A DNA stretch of 64,000 nt, from the NCBI RefSeq assembly GCF_004364245.1, contig NZ_SOAV01000010.1:62001-126000 (forward strand), written 5' to 3'. The notes under the pieces were generated by a model that was not told the DNA's origin, did no database searches, and saw only the letters and a list, made by a program, of their open reading frames with translations. Origin of the DNA: Streptomyces sp. BK208 (GTDB lineage: Bacteria > Actinomycetota > Actinomycetes > Streptomycetales > Streptomycetaceae). Positions 34,362 through 43,871 of this stretch are shown here, piece after piece. Numbering within the stretch: position 1 is the stretch's first letter; each line of letters starts with the position of its first letter. The translations under genes and the position numbers were made by a program.

Positions 34362-34934
34362 ATGGCCATCGACGAGTCGACCACCCGTGAACCGAACACC
34401 AGCGCCCCGACCGAGGCCCCGGCCGTCACCGGTGAGCGTGCCGACCTGCTGGAGACGCTGGCCAAGCACCGGCACTTCCTGCGCTTCACCACCCGCGACC
34501 TCACCGACGAGCAGGCCGGGCTGCGGACCACGGCCAGTGAGCTGTGTCTGGGGGGCCTGGTCAAGCACGTGACCGCGGTCGAGCGGGGCTGGGCGGACTT
34601 CATCGTGGAGGGGCCGTCCGCGATGGGGGACTTCACGGCCATGACGGAGGCCGACTGGGCCCGGCGGGCCGACGAGTTCCGGATGCTGCCCGGGGACACG
34701 CTGGCGGGCGTACTGGCCGACTACGCCGAGGCGGCCCGCCGCACCGACGAACTGGTCGCCGACCTGCCCGACCTGGGGGCCACCCAGCCGTTGCCGAAGG
34801 CCCCGTGGTTCCAGGCCGACACCGAGTGGTCGGCGCGCCGGGTGCTGATGCACGTCATCGCCGAGACCGCCCAGCACGCGGGGCACGCCGACATCATCCG
34901 CGAGTCCCTGGACGGCGCCAAGAGCATGGGGTGA
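34362..34934 (+). CDS. DinB-family (DUF664) protein
   Basis: 190 residues from ATG at 34362, with GGCGGAG upstream. A four-helix bundle: RADLLETLAKHRHFLRFTTR, LVKHVTAVERGWADFIVEG and RVLMHVIAETAQHAGHADIIRE, with His residues placed for a metal centre as in DinB/YfiT proteins. Many such proteins use mycothiol or similar thiols; here that is inference. An 11-bp tandem duplication (34928-34949) spans its TGA. The in-frame extension upstream to 34257 lacks a ribosome-binding site. Confidence 0.88.
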   Translation: MAIDESTTREPNTSAPTEAPAVTGERADLLETLAKHRHFLRFTTRDLTDEQAGLRTTASELCLGGLVKHVTAVERGWADFIVEGPSAMGDFTAMTEADWARRADEFRMLPGDTLAGVLADYAEAARRTDELVADLPDLGATQPLPKAPWFQADTEWSARRVLMHVIAETAQHAGHADIIRESLDGAKSMG

Positions 34935-34949
34935 GCAGGGGGTGAGCAG
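34928..34949. repeat. 11-bp tandem duplication across a stop codon
   Basis: GGGGTGAGCAG occurs at 34928-34938 and again at 34939-34949. The DinB TGA (34932-34934) is inside the first copy. Confidence 0.85.
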
Positions 34950-35023
34950 GGAGCTGCCGGCGGCGTCCGGCCCAGGTCGGCCGCCCACCGGCGGACACCC
35001 GGCGGACACCCGGCGGTCGCGCG

Positions 35024-35067
35024 GCCGTCAGCCGTCAGCCGTCAGCCGTCAGTCAGCCGTCAGCCGT
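35024..35067. repeat. 7-bp tandem repeat array at the 3' end of the SUKH-like gene
   Basis: GCCGTCA is repeated four times without interruption (35024-35051). After GTCA there is another full unit (35056-35062) and a partial one. The stop codon of the minus-strand gene (35060-35062) lies in this array. Just upstream, at about 34990-35015, a GGCGGACACCC unit is also repeated twice. Confidence 0.85.
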
Positions 35068-35680
35068 AGAGCGAGCGGGCCCCGGGGCTGTCGCCCGCGA
35101 AGCGCTGGCCCATGGCGATCTCGTCGCCGACCACCGCCCAGACCGTCTCGTCGTCCTGGAAGGGGAGGGGGTCGACGTCGTCCGTCTCCCGGCGGACGCG
35201 TTCGACCTCGCGCTCCAGGCGCACGAAGCCGGCCTCCTCGTCCTCGTCGTCGCCGAAGGCGAACTCCTCCAGCAGGCGCTGGAACCGGGCGGTGACCCGG
35301 ACCAGCGAGGAGACGTCCGTGTGGAGTGCCCGCACCGTCTCCTCGTCGGGGTCGACGGCGTACACCGTGCCGCTGTCCGGGTCCAGGGCGAGGTGGGCGT
35401 TGAGGAGCCAGCCGACGACGGGCCAGCCGCCCGCTGCCGGGGACGCCCCCTCGAAGTCCTCCGGGTCGACGACGTCCCGTACGAGGGGCAGCCGGCCGTC
35501 CTCCTCGTCGGCGGCGGGCTCACGCAGCAGGAGCGTTCCGGTGGGGGCGCCGACGGTCTGGAGAAGGCGGGCGCCCTCGGTGCCCGCCGCGAGGGGCGGG
35601 AAGGCGGCGGCGGGCAGGGTCGCGAGCCGGTGCTCGCCGAAGGTGTCGGCGAGTTCGCCGCGGGAGACGTCGAAAAGCAT
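35060..35680 (-). CDS. SUKH-like putative immunity protein
   Basis: 206 residues, acidic. The order GEHRLATLPAAAFPPLAAGT ... GWPVVGWLLNAHLALDPDSG, then TVYAVDPD, and a C-terminal helix with LVRVTARFQRLLEEFAFGD resembles the SUKH superfamily (SUKH-4 type), which protects bacteria from polymorphic toxins. No toxin, secretion or Rhs gene is nearby, so it would be an orphan; a housekeeping role is equally possible. No signal peptide. The fold match was made by eye. Confidence 0.6.
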   Translation of the reverse strand: MLFDVSRGELADTFGEHRLATLPAAAFPPLAAGTEGARLLQTVGAPTGTLLLREPAADEEDGRLPLVRDVVDPEDFEGASPAAGGWPVVGWLLNAHLALDPDSGTVYAVDPDEETVRALHTDVSSLVRVTARFQRLLEEFAFGDDEDEEAGFVRLEREVERVRRETDDVDPLPFQDDETVWAVVGDEIAMGQRFAGDSPGARSLYG

Positions 35681-35820
35681 GCGGGCAGGGCTCCGAACTC
35701 AGCGGTGGCGCGGGGGCCGTGGGGACGTCCGGGTCACTCTACGAGGCCCCGGGGCCCCGACGCGGACACCGGCCGCAAGCGCTGAGAACGCGACCTCCGT
35801 GGGCGGGCGCCGGCCCCCGC

Positions 35821-36273
35821 TCAGGGCGTCGTCTCGCCCCGTACCAGCGGGCGGCACACCGGCTGGACGTCCTCGGGGAGGTCGTCCGGGCGGCACCAGC
35901 GGGCCTCCAGGATCTCGAACGGGTCGAGGCGCAGCTCGCCGCCCAGCAGCCGGGCCTCGAACGCCACCTCCAGGCGGGTGCGCAGGCCGCTGTTCAGCAG
36001 GACCAGCCGGCCCACCTCCACGTCGAGGCCGGTCTCCTCCTTGACCTCACGGACCACGGTCTGCCGGAAGTCCTCGCCCTTGTGCGCGAAGCCGCTCGGC
36101 AGTCCCCACTGGCGGCCCGGAGCCCACAGCCGGTGCTTCAGCATCAGGACCCGCCCCTCGTCGTCCCGCACGACGCCGGTCACGCCGACCACGAACTTGG
36201 CGTTCACCAACCACATCACGCGGCTCTGCACGGGGCGCAGCAGGCGCCAGAGGCGGGTCAGGAGTGGTCTCAC
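35821..36273 (-). CDS. Nudix hydrolase
   Basis: 150 residues from GTG at 36273 (M-RPLLTRLWRLLRPVQSR). The Nudix box reads GFAHKGEDFRQTVVREVKEE followed by TGL, a full G-x5-E-x7-R-E-x2-E-E-x-G match, within a typical FVVGVTGVVRDDEGRVLMLKHRL start. It hydrolyses a nucleoside diphosphate linked to another moiety; which one is unknown. A much longer in-frame reading continues across three other genes and is an artefact of GC bias. Divergent from the EamA gene. Confidence 0.88.
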   Translation of the reverse strand: MRPLLTRLWRLLRPVQSRVMWLVNAKFVVGVTGVVRDDEGRVLMLKHRLWAPGRQWGLPSGFAHKGEDFRQTVVREVKEETGLDVEVGRLVLLNSGLRTRLEVAFEARLLGGELRLDPFEILEARWCRPDDLPEDVQPVCRPLVRGETTP

Positions 36274-36498
36274 AGAGCGGACGGTACCCGGTCGGTCCGC
36301 GTGTATGACCGGTCGGTCCCGCCCGGCCCGGAGCGCCCGTGGGCGGCCGTTCCCGCCGTGCCCGGAGCGCCCCGGGGCGGCCGGTCCCGCCCGGCCCGGC
36401 GGCGCCTCCGGGTGGCCGGCCCGTTCGCCTGGCGGACGTGCGTTGACAGTGACGGCACCCGGCCCTGACAGTTGCGTGAGAGCGGTACATGCCTGACA

Positions 36499-36518
36499 CA
36501 GTCCACTGTTGTGGACTG
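36499..36518. promoter_or_regulatory. Perfect 8-bp palindrome in the Nudix/EamA divergent region
   Basis: CAGTCCAC-TGTT-GTGGACTG. It lies 53 bases before the EamA start; TACAGT (36524-36529) just downstream could be a -10 box, which would put the palindrome between -35 and -10. It is a good operator candidate, for example for a GntR- or MarR-type repressor, but none is encoded next to it. Confidence 0.5.
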
Positions 36519-36570
36519 CGCAGTACAGTGTGCTGAACGACATCCACCCGCAGACCCGCCCGGAGCCCCC

Positions 36571-37569
36571 GTGAGTACCCCCCGCGCCGACGCCGGCGTC
36601 ACGCCCGGCACCTCCTCCCCGGCCGTCGCCCCCGTGGCCGCCCCCGAGGCCGCAGCCGCCGCCGGTCAGGCGTCCGCCCCGGACGGTGCTCCGGGCGGGC
36701 GGTTCGGTTCCCTCGGGCCGGTCGGTCTGGTCCTCGCCGGGGGGATCTCCGTGCAGTTCGGCGCCGCGCTCGCGGTGAGCCTGATGCCGCGGGCCGGGGC
36801 GCTCGGCGTGGTGACCCTGCGGCTGGTGGTGGCCGCCGTCGTCATGCTCGTGGTCTGCCGGCCCCGGCTGCGCGGCCACTCCCGGGCCGACTGGGGCACG
36901 GTCGTCGTCTTCGGCATCGCCATGGCCGGTATGAACGGCCTCTTCTACCAGGCCGTCGACCGCATCCCGCTGGGCCCCGCCGTCACCCTGGAGGTGCTCG
37001 GCCCGCTCGCCCTGTCCGTCTTCGCCTCCCGCCGGGCGGTCAACCTGGTCTGGGCCGGGCTCGCCCTGGCCGGCGTCTTCCTGCTGAGCGGCGGCGGCTT
37101 CGACGACCTCGACCCGGCCGGTGCCGCCTTCGCCCTGGCGGCGGGCGCCATGTGGGCGGCGTACATCGTCTTCAGTGCCCGCACCGGGCGGCGCTTCCCG
37201 CAGGCCGACGGCCTGGCCCTGGCGATGGTGGTCGGGGCGCTGCTGTTCCTGCCGCTGGGCATCGCCGAGTCGGGGGCGAAGCTGATCGACCCGACGACGC
37301 TCGCGCTGGGCGCCGGGGTCGCCGTGCTCTCCTCCGTCCTGCCCTACACCCTCGAACTGCTGGCCCTGCGCCGCCTGCCCGCGCCGACCTTCGCCATCCT
37401 CATGAGTCTGGAACCCGCCATCGCCGCGGCGGCCGGCTTCCTCATCCTCGACCAGGCCCTGTCCGCCACCCAGTCCGCCGCCATCGCCCTGGTCATCGCG
37501 GCGAGCATGGGCGCCGTACGGACCCAGGTGGGGCGGCGGAAGGCGAAGGCTCTCCCCGAGGTCCCGTAG
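36571..37569 (+). CDS. EamA/RhtA-family membrane exporter
   Basis: 332 residues from GTG at 36571 (GGAG five bases upstream). After a 45-residue Ala/Pro-rich cytoplasmic N-terminus, ten hydrophobic segments form the two EamA repeats; LEVLGPLALSVFASRRAVNL and SLEPAIAAAAGFLILDQAL are the conserved last segments of each repeat. RhtA-like members export amino acids such as threonine and homoserine; this substrate is inferred only. The palindrome upstream suggests regulation. Confidence 0.9.
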   Translation: MSTPRADAGVTPGTSSPAVAPVAAPEAAAAAGQASAPDGAPGGRFGSLGPVGLVLAGGISVQFGAALAVSLMPRAGALGVVTLRLVVAAVVMLVVCRPRLRGHSRADWGTVVVFGIAMAGMNGLFYQAVDRIPLGPAVTLEVLGPLALSVFASRRAVNLVWAGLALAGVFLLSGGGFDDLDPAGAAFALAAGAMWAAYIVFSARTGRRFPQADGLALAMVVGALLFLPLGIAESGAKLIDPTTLALGAGVAVLSSVLPYTLELLALRRLPAPTFAILMSLEPAIAAAAGFLILDQALSATQSAAIALVIAASMGAVRTQVGRRKAKALPEVP

Positions 37570-37659
37570 CGCACCCTCGGCGCCGGACGGGCCGGGCGGC
37601 AGTCGCACCGCATAGGCTGCGTCCCTGGTCAGCTCATCGGGATCACGGGGAGGGAACCG

Positions 37660-39465
37660 ATGAATCACCCGGCCGGGGTCTTCAAGCCCCTGCAGGACGA
37701 CGATCCGCGCACGGTGGCCGGTTACCGTCTCGCGGCACGCCTCGGAGCGGGCGGCATGGGGCGGGTCTACCTGTCGCACACCCGGGGCGGCCGGCCCGTG
37801 GCCGTCAAGGTCGTACGGTCCGAGCTGGCCGACGACCCGGCCTTCCGGCGGCGGTTCGGCCGGGAGATCGGGGCGGCCCGGAAGGTGAAGGGCGCCTACA
37901 CGGCCGAACTGATCGACGCCGACCCGGACGCCGCCCCGCCCTGGCTGGCCACGCTGTACGTGCCCGGGCCCTCCCTGTCGGACGTCGTCGCGCGCGGCGG
38001 GCCGCTGCCGGTGCCCGCGGTGCTGTGGCTGATGGCGGGGGTCGCCGAGGCGCTGCAGGCCATCCACGGCGCGGGGATCGTGCACCGGGACCTCAAGCCG
38101 GCGAACGTCCTGCTGGCCGCCGACGGACCGCGGGTCATCGACTTCGGCATCTCGCTCGCCGCCGACAGCACCGCGCACACCGCCACGGGCAGCACCATCG
38201 GCACGCCCCAGTACATGGCCCCCGAGCAGGCGTCGGCGGGTGACATCACGGCGGCCACCGACATCTTCGCGCTCGGCCAGACGGCCGCCTTCGCGGCGCT
38301 CGGCAGCCCGCTGTACGGCGACGGCCCGGCCGCCACCGTGCTCTACCGGATCGTCCACTCGGAGCCCGACCTGTCCGGGGTGCCCGAGCGCCTGCGCGAC
38401 CTGCTCGCCCGGTGCCTGGCCGCCGACCCGGGGGAACGGGCCACCCCGACCGAGGTCGTCGAGTGGTGCCGCCGGGAGCTGGGCCGGGACGGCGGGGAGG
38501 AGGCCGGTCCGGCCCTGTGGCGGGAGATCGCCGGGCCGCCGGTGACGGTTCCGCCGCCGGCCGCGGCCACGGGACCGGCGACCGCCGCGGCACCGGTCGC
38601 GGCACCGGGGCCGACCGCGGTGCACACGACGCCGTGGACCGTTCCGCAGCCGGCGGCTCCGCCGCAGGGGGCCGTCCCGGCGCCCTGGCAGGCGGTCCCC
38701 GGGCCCTGGCCGGGCGCCGTCGGACCGGGCGGCCCGACGGTGCCGCGACGGCCGGCCGGGCCGGAGGAGCGCAGGCGCCGCCGGAGGAACACCGTCCTGA
38801 TCTCGGTCGGTGCCGTCGTCGCGTGCGGCCTGGTGATCGCGGCGGGGTCGGCGCTCCTGGACGCGGCGGGGCGAGGGATCGAACGGGTCCGGGACGCAGC
38901 CGCGTCCGAGTCCGCGTCGGCGGCGGCGGAGTCCGCGTCCGGCGCGCCCCGGCCGGTTGCGGAGGGGTCGCCGGCCGACGGGGAGGCCGGGGCGTCCGGG
39001 GCGTCGGCCGGGCCGGGCGCCGCCCCGTCCGCCGACACGTCGGACACGGGGGCGGAGGGGGCCGGGGCCGGTACCAGGGCACCGGCGGCCCACGTCTACT
39101 ACGCCCCGATGCTGAAGGGGGACAACTCGCTGATCCTCCACAACGGCAAGGAGCGGAAGGACCGCAAGGGAGATGTCCGCTTCGGCTGCGAGAGCGCGGG
39201 CTGCGAACTGACGAGTGACACCAGCGTGATGGTCCACAACGTCCGCGGTCCCGGCGCCACGTACGAGACGTGCCGTCAGCTGACCTCCGGCCCGGAGGCC
39301 CCCCGTGAACTCCTGCTGGCCGACAAGGCGGCGGGAAGCGAGATCTGCGTCAAGCACCGCAACGGCGACATCGCGCTGATGGTCATCGAGGTCAAGTCGA
39401 CCGCCCTGCCGGACATCGGCTTCCTCACCACGGATCTGACGGTCTGGCCCGCGGAGAAGGACTAG
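37660..39465 (+). CDS. Transmembrane serine/threonine protein kinase
   Basis: 601 residues. The kinase domain (about 20-275) is complete: glycine loop LGAGGMGRVY, VAVKVV lysine, HRDLKPANVLL catalytic loop, DFGIS metal site and APEQ. A Pro/Ala-rich linker follows, then one transmembrane helix near residue 380-400 (TVLISVGAVVACGLVIAAGS). The outside domain has about 180 residues, beginning with a low-complexity Ala/Ser stretch, and holds three or four cysteines (FGCESAGCEL, ETCRQL, EICVKH). Unlike PknB it has no PASTA repeats, so the sensed signal is unknown. Confidence 0.93.
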   Translation: MNHPAGVFKPLQDDDPRTVAGYRLAARLGAGGMGRVYLSHTRGGRPVAVKVVRSELADDPAFRRRFGREIGAARKVKGAYTAELIDADPDAAPPWLATLYVPGPSLSDVVARGGPLPVPAVLWLMAGVAEALQAIHGAGIVHRDLKPANVLLAADGPRVIDFGISLAADSTAHTATGSTIGTPQYMAPEQASAGDITAATDIFALGQTAAFAALGSPLYGDGPAATVLYRIVHSEPDLSGVPERLRDLLARCLAADPGERATPTEVVEWCRRELGRDGGEEAGPALWREIAGPPVTVPPPAAATGPATAAAPVAAPGPTAVHTTPWTVPQPAAPPQGAVPAPWQAVPGPWPGAVGPGGPTVPRRPAGPEERRRRRRNTVLISVGAVVACGLVIAAGSALLDAAGRGIERVRDAAASESASAAAESASGAPRPVAEGSPADGEAGASGASAGPGAAPSADTSDTGAEGAGAGTRAPAAHVYYAPMLKGDNSLILHNGKERKDRKGDVRFGCESAGCELTSDTSVMVHNVRGPGATYETCRQLTSGPEAPRELLLADKAAGSEICVKHRNGDIALMVIEVKSTALPDIGFLTTDLTVWPAEKD

Positions 39466-39505
39466 CGACGCCCGGCGGCCGAGCGGCGTTCGAGCGTCCC
39501 GCGAA

Positions 39506-39527
39506 AATCATGCAAGCGTGCTTGATT
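39506..39527. promoter_or_regulatory. Palindromic operator at the head of the atu/liu-like operon
   Basis: A 22-bp dyad: AATCAtGCA (39506-39514), AGCG spacer, TGCtTGATT (39519-39527); eight of nine positions pair. It lies 70 bases before the first gene of the operon. The operon ends with a TetR gene, which is the obvious candidate to bind here. The binding is inferred. Confidence 0.6.
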
Positions 39528-39597
39528 GTTGTCACCGCCCCTGCCATGCTCCTCACCACACCGCGCCGCACGCCGCCGTGCCCGAGGGGAGCGACCC

Positions 39598-40410
39598 GTG
39601 TCCGACCCGACGCCCGTGATCGAGGACCTGCGCGAGGAGAGCGAGGAACTCGACGCGCTGGTAGCCGATTTGAGCCCGGAGGAGTGGCGCACGGCCACCC
39701 CGGCGCCCGGCTGGACGATCGCCCACCAGATCGCGCACCTGCACTGGACCGACCGGGCCGCCCATGTCGCCGTCACCGACGGCGACGGGTTCAAGGGGCT
39801 GATCGAACAGGCCCTCGCCGCGCCCGACCGCTACGTCGACGACGCCGCCGAGGAGGGGGCCGCGCAGGACCCCGCCGTGCTGCTGGCGGCCTGGCGGGAG
39901 GGCCGCGCCGCCCTCGACGGGGCCCTGCGCGCCGCCGCCCCCGGTGCCCGCTTCCCCTGGTACGGCCCGCCCATGGCCACCGCATCCATGGCCACCGCCC
40001 GCCTGATGGAGACGTGGGCGCACGGCCTGGACGTCGCGGCGGCCCTCGGCGTCTCCCGCCCGCCCACGGACCGCCTGCGGCACGTCGCCCGCATCGGCGT
40101 CCGCGCCCGGGACTTCGCCTACGCCGCCCACGGACTCACGCCGCCCGCCGAGCCGTTCCGCGTCGAACTCACCGGCCCCGGCGGCGACCTGTGGACGTAC
40201 GGCCCCGAGGACGCCGCCCAGCGTGTCACCGGCCCGGCGCTCGACTTCTGTCTGCTCGCCACCCAGCGCGCCCACCGTGCCGACCTCGACCTCGCCGCCG
40301 AGGGGCCGGACGCCGACCGCTGGCTGGACATCGCCCAGGCCTTCGCCGGACCGCCGGGAGCCGGACGCCCGCCGGGAGCCGGACGCCCGCCGAAGGGAGA
40401 GCCCCGGTGA
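39598..40410 (+). CDS. TIGR03084-family DinB-like metal-binding protein
   Basis: 270 residues from GTG at 39598, GAGGGGA upstream. The start PVIEDLREESEELDALVADL, then GWTIAHQIAHLHWTDRAA with His ligands, and METWAHGLDVAAALG match the TIGR03084 group, related to mycothiol-dependent maleylpyruvate isomerases. The C-terminal tail is a low-complexity PPGAGRPPGAGRPPKGEPR caused by two 18-bp repeats (40351-40386). The stop overlaps the next start (GTGA). Its position as first gene suggests a role in the acyl-CoA pathway, but none is established. Confidence 0.88.
   Translation: MSDPTPVIEDLREESEELDALVADLSPEEWRTATPAPGWTIAHQIAHLHWTDRAAHVAVTDGDGFKGLIEQALAAPDRYVDDAAEEGAAQDPAVLLAAWREGRAALDGALRAAAPGARFPWYGPPMATASMATARLMETWAHGLDVAAALGVSRPPTDRLRHVARIGVRARDFAYAAHGLTPPAEPFRVELTGPGGDLWTYGPEDAAQRVTGPALDFCLLATQRAHRADLDLAAEGPDADRWLDIAQAFAGPPGAGRPPGAGRPPKGEPR
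40351..40386. repeat. 18-bp tandem repeat in the tail of the TIGR03084 gene
   Basis: CCGCCGGGAGCCGGACGC is repeated twice (40351-40368, 40369-40386), with the first five bases of a third copy following. It adds six residues per copy to the protein C-terminus immediately before the AtuA start. Confidence 0.9.
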
Positions 40411-42077
40411 GCGTGCTCCGGATCGGCAACGCCTCCGGCTTCTACGGCGACCGCTTCGACGCCGTGCGCGAGATGCTCACCGGCGGCCCCCTGGACGTCC
40501 TCACCGGTGACTACCTCGCCGAGCTGACCATGCTCATCCTGGGCCGCGACCGCCTGAAGGACCCCGGCGCCGGATACGCCCGCACCTTCCTGCGCCAGCT
40601 GGAGGAGTGCCTCGGCCTCGCCCACGAGCGGGGCGTCCGGATCGTCGCCAACGCAGGCGGCCTGAACCCCGCCGGACTCGCCGACGCCGTACGGGCGCTG
40701 GCCGAGCGGCTCGGCATACCCGTCCGCGTCGCGCACGTCGAGGGCGACGACCTGAACGCCGCCCACCCGGGGGCGCTGGCCGCGCACGCCTACCTCGGCG
40801 GCTTCGGCATCGCCGCGTGCCTGCGGGCCGGCGCGGACGTGGTCGTCACCGGACGCGTCACCGACGCCGCGCTGGTCACCGGGCCGGCCGCCGCGCACTT
40901 CGGCTGGGGGCCCGCCGAGTACGACCGCCTCGCGGGCGCCGTCGTCGCCGGGCACGTGCTGGAGTGCGGGGCGCAGGCGACCGGCGGCAACTACGCCTTC
41001 TTCCAGGACGGCGACGTACGGCGGCCCGGCTTCCCGCTCGCCGAACTGCACGCCGACGGCACCTTCGTCGTCACCAAGCACGACGGCACCGGCGGCTTCG
41101 TCGACGTCGGCACCGTCACCGCGCAACTGCTGTACGAGACGGGCGGCGCCCGGTACGCCGGACCCGACGTCACCACCCGGCTCGACACCGTCCGGCTCAC
41201 CCAGGACGGCCCGGACCGCGTCCGCGTCGAGGGCGTGCGCGGCGAGGCACCGCCGCCCACCCTCAAGGTCGGCCTCAACCGCCTCGGCGGCTTCCGCAAC
41301 GAGGTGGCCTTCGTGCTCACCGGCCTGGACGTCGAGGCCAAGGCCGCACTGGTGCGGGACCAGATGGAACCCGCGCTCGGCAAGATCGCCGACGTCCGCT
41401 GGGACCTGGTGCGCACCGACCGCCCCGACGCCCCGACCGAGGAGACGGCGAGCGCCCTGCTCCGGCTCGTCGTCCGGGACACCGACCAGCAGGCGGTCGG
41501 ACGGGCGTTGAGCGGCGCAGCGATCGAGCTGGCCCTCGCCGGATATCCCGGCTTCCACGTACTGGCGCCACCCGGGAAGGGCGCGCCCTACGGCGTGTTC
41601 GATGCCGTCCACGTCCCCCAGGACACCGTCGAGCACGTCGCCGTCCTGCCCGACGGACGCCGGGTCGCGGTGCCGCCCGCCCAGGACACCGCCGTACTCC
41701 GAGCGGTACCGGAACCGCCCCTGCCGCCGCCCCTCCCGCCCGGCCCGGTCCGCCGTGCCCCGCTCGGCCTCGTGGCCGGGGCCCGCAGCGGCGACAAGGG
41801 CGGTGACGCCAACGTCGGCGTATGGGCGCGGACCGAGGACGCCTGGCGCTGGCTCGCCCACGAACTGACCGGCGACCGGTTCCGCGAGCTGATCCCGGAG
41901 GCCCGCGACCTGCCCGTCGCCCGGCACCGGCTCCCCAACCTGAGCGCCCTCAACTTCGTCGTCGAGGGCATCCTCGGCGAGGGCGTCGCCGCACAGGCCC
42001 GCTTCGACCCCCAGGCCAAGGCGCTCGGCGAATGGCTGCGCTCCCGGCACCTGGACATCCCGGAGCGCCTGCTGTGA
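40407..42077 (+). CDS. AtuA-like (DUF1446) acyclic terpene utilization protein
   Basis: 556 residues from GTG at 40407, coupled to the previous gene (GTGA). The N-terminal DUF1446 domain (RIGNASGFYGDRFDAVREML, IVANAGGLNPAGLADAV, VVVTGRVTDAALVTGPAAAH) covers about 360 residues. The C-terminal AtuA-like domain (LVAGARSGDKGGDANVGVWA, LPNLSALNFVVEG) completes it. AtuA is essential for citronellol/geraniol breakdown in Pseudomonas, though its biochemical role is unknown. Adjacent carboxylase genes fit that context. Confidence 0.9.
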   Translation: MSVLRIGNASGFYGDRFDAVREMLTGGPLDVLTGDYLAELTMLILGRDRLKDPGAGYARTFLRQLEECLGLAHERGVRIVANAGGLNPAGLADAVRALAERLGIPVRVAHVEGDDLNAAHPGALAAHAYLGGFGIAACLRAGADVVVTGRVTDAALVTGPAAAHFGWGPAEYDRLAGAVVAGHVLECGAQATGGNYAFFQDGDVRRPGFPLAELHADGTFVVTKHDGTGGFVDVGTVTAQLLYETGGARYAGPDVTTRLDTVRLTQDGPDRVRVEGVRGEAPPPTLKVGLNRLGGFRNEVAFVLTGLDVEAKAALVRDQMEPALGKIADVRWDLVRTDRPDAPTEETASALLRLVVRDTDQQAVGRALSGAAIELALAGYPGFHVLAPPGKGAPYGVFDAVHVPQDTVEHVAVLPDGRRVAVPPAQDTAVLRAVPEPPLPPPLPPGPVRRAPLGLVAGARSGDKGGDANVGVWARTEDAWRWLAHELTGDRFRELIPEARDLPVARHRLPNLSALNFVVEGILGEGVAAQARFDPQAKALGEWLRSRHLDIPERLL

Positions 42078-42264
42078 CCGCCCCGCCGTACGCCCCCGTC
42101 CCGGTGGGCGCCGTCGTGTCCGTCCCGCCGTACACGCCGGACGGCCCGGCTGTGTCCGTCCCGCCGTACGCCCCCGTCCCGGTGGGCGCCGCTGTGTCCG
42201 TCCCGCCGTACACGCCGGACGGCCCGGCTGTGCCCGCCCCGCCGCACACCCAGGAGGCCCCGCT

Positions 42265-42268
<4 letters not shown>
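42074..42268 (+). CDS. Small proline-rich ORF made of a 26-residue repeat, coupled at both ends
   Basis: 64 codons from GTG at 42074 (overlapping the AtuA TGA) to TGA at 42266-42268 (overlapping the GTG of the carboxylase beta gene). The product is MTAPPYAPVPVGAVVSVPPY, then TPDGPAVS, with the second unit almost identical. It is built from two 78-bp repeats (42083-42160, 42161-42238) and a partial third. Both ends share GCTGTGACC. It may be a real peptide, or an expanded spacer that stays open only to keep translational coupling. The next ribosome-binding site, AGGAGG, lies at its end. Confidence 0.45.
42083..42238. repeat. 78-bp tandem repeat (2 copies) between AtuA and carboxylase genes
   Basis: Copy 1 at 42083-42160 and copy 2 at 42161-42238 begin CCGCCGTACGCCCCCGTCCC and differ at only a few positions (GTC GTG versus GCT GTG; TCCGTC versus CCCGCC). 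Nine further bases resemble a third copy. The period is a multiple of three, so the reading frame of the small ORF survives. Confidence 0.9.
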
Positions 42269-43863
<1,595 letters not shown>

Positions 43864-43871
43864 GGAACCAA

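Noticed and set aside
35821..39357. A 1178-codon open frame on the minus strand running through the Nudix, EamA and kinase genes
   Set aside because: Only its last 150 codons show protein-like sequence (the Nudix enzyme). The rest is the antisense of well-supported genes and is open because stop codons are rare in GC-rich DNA.
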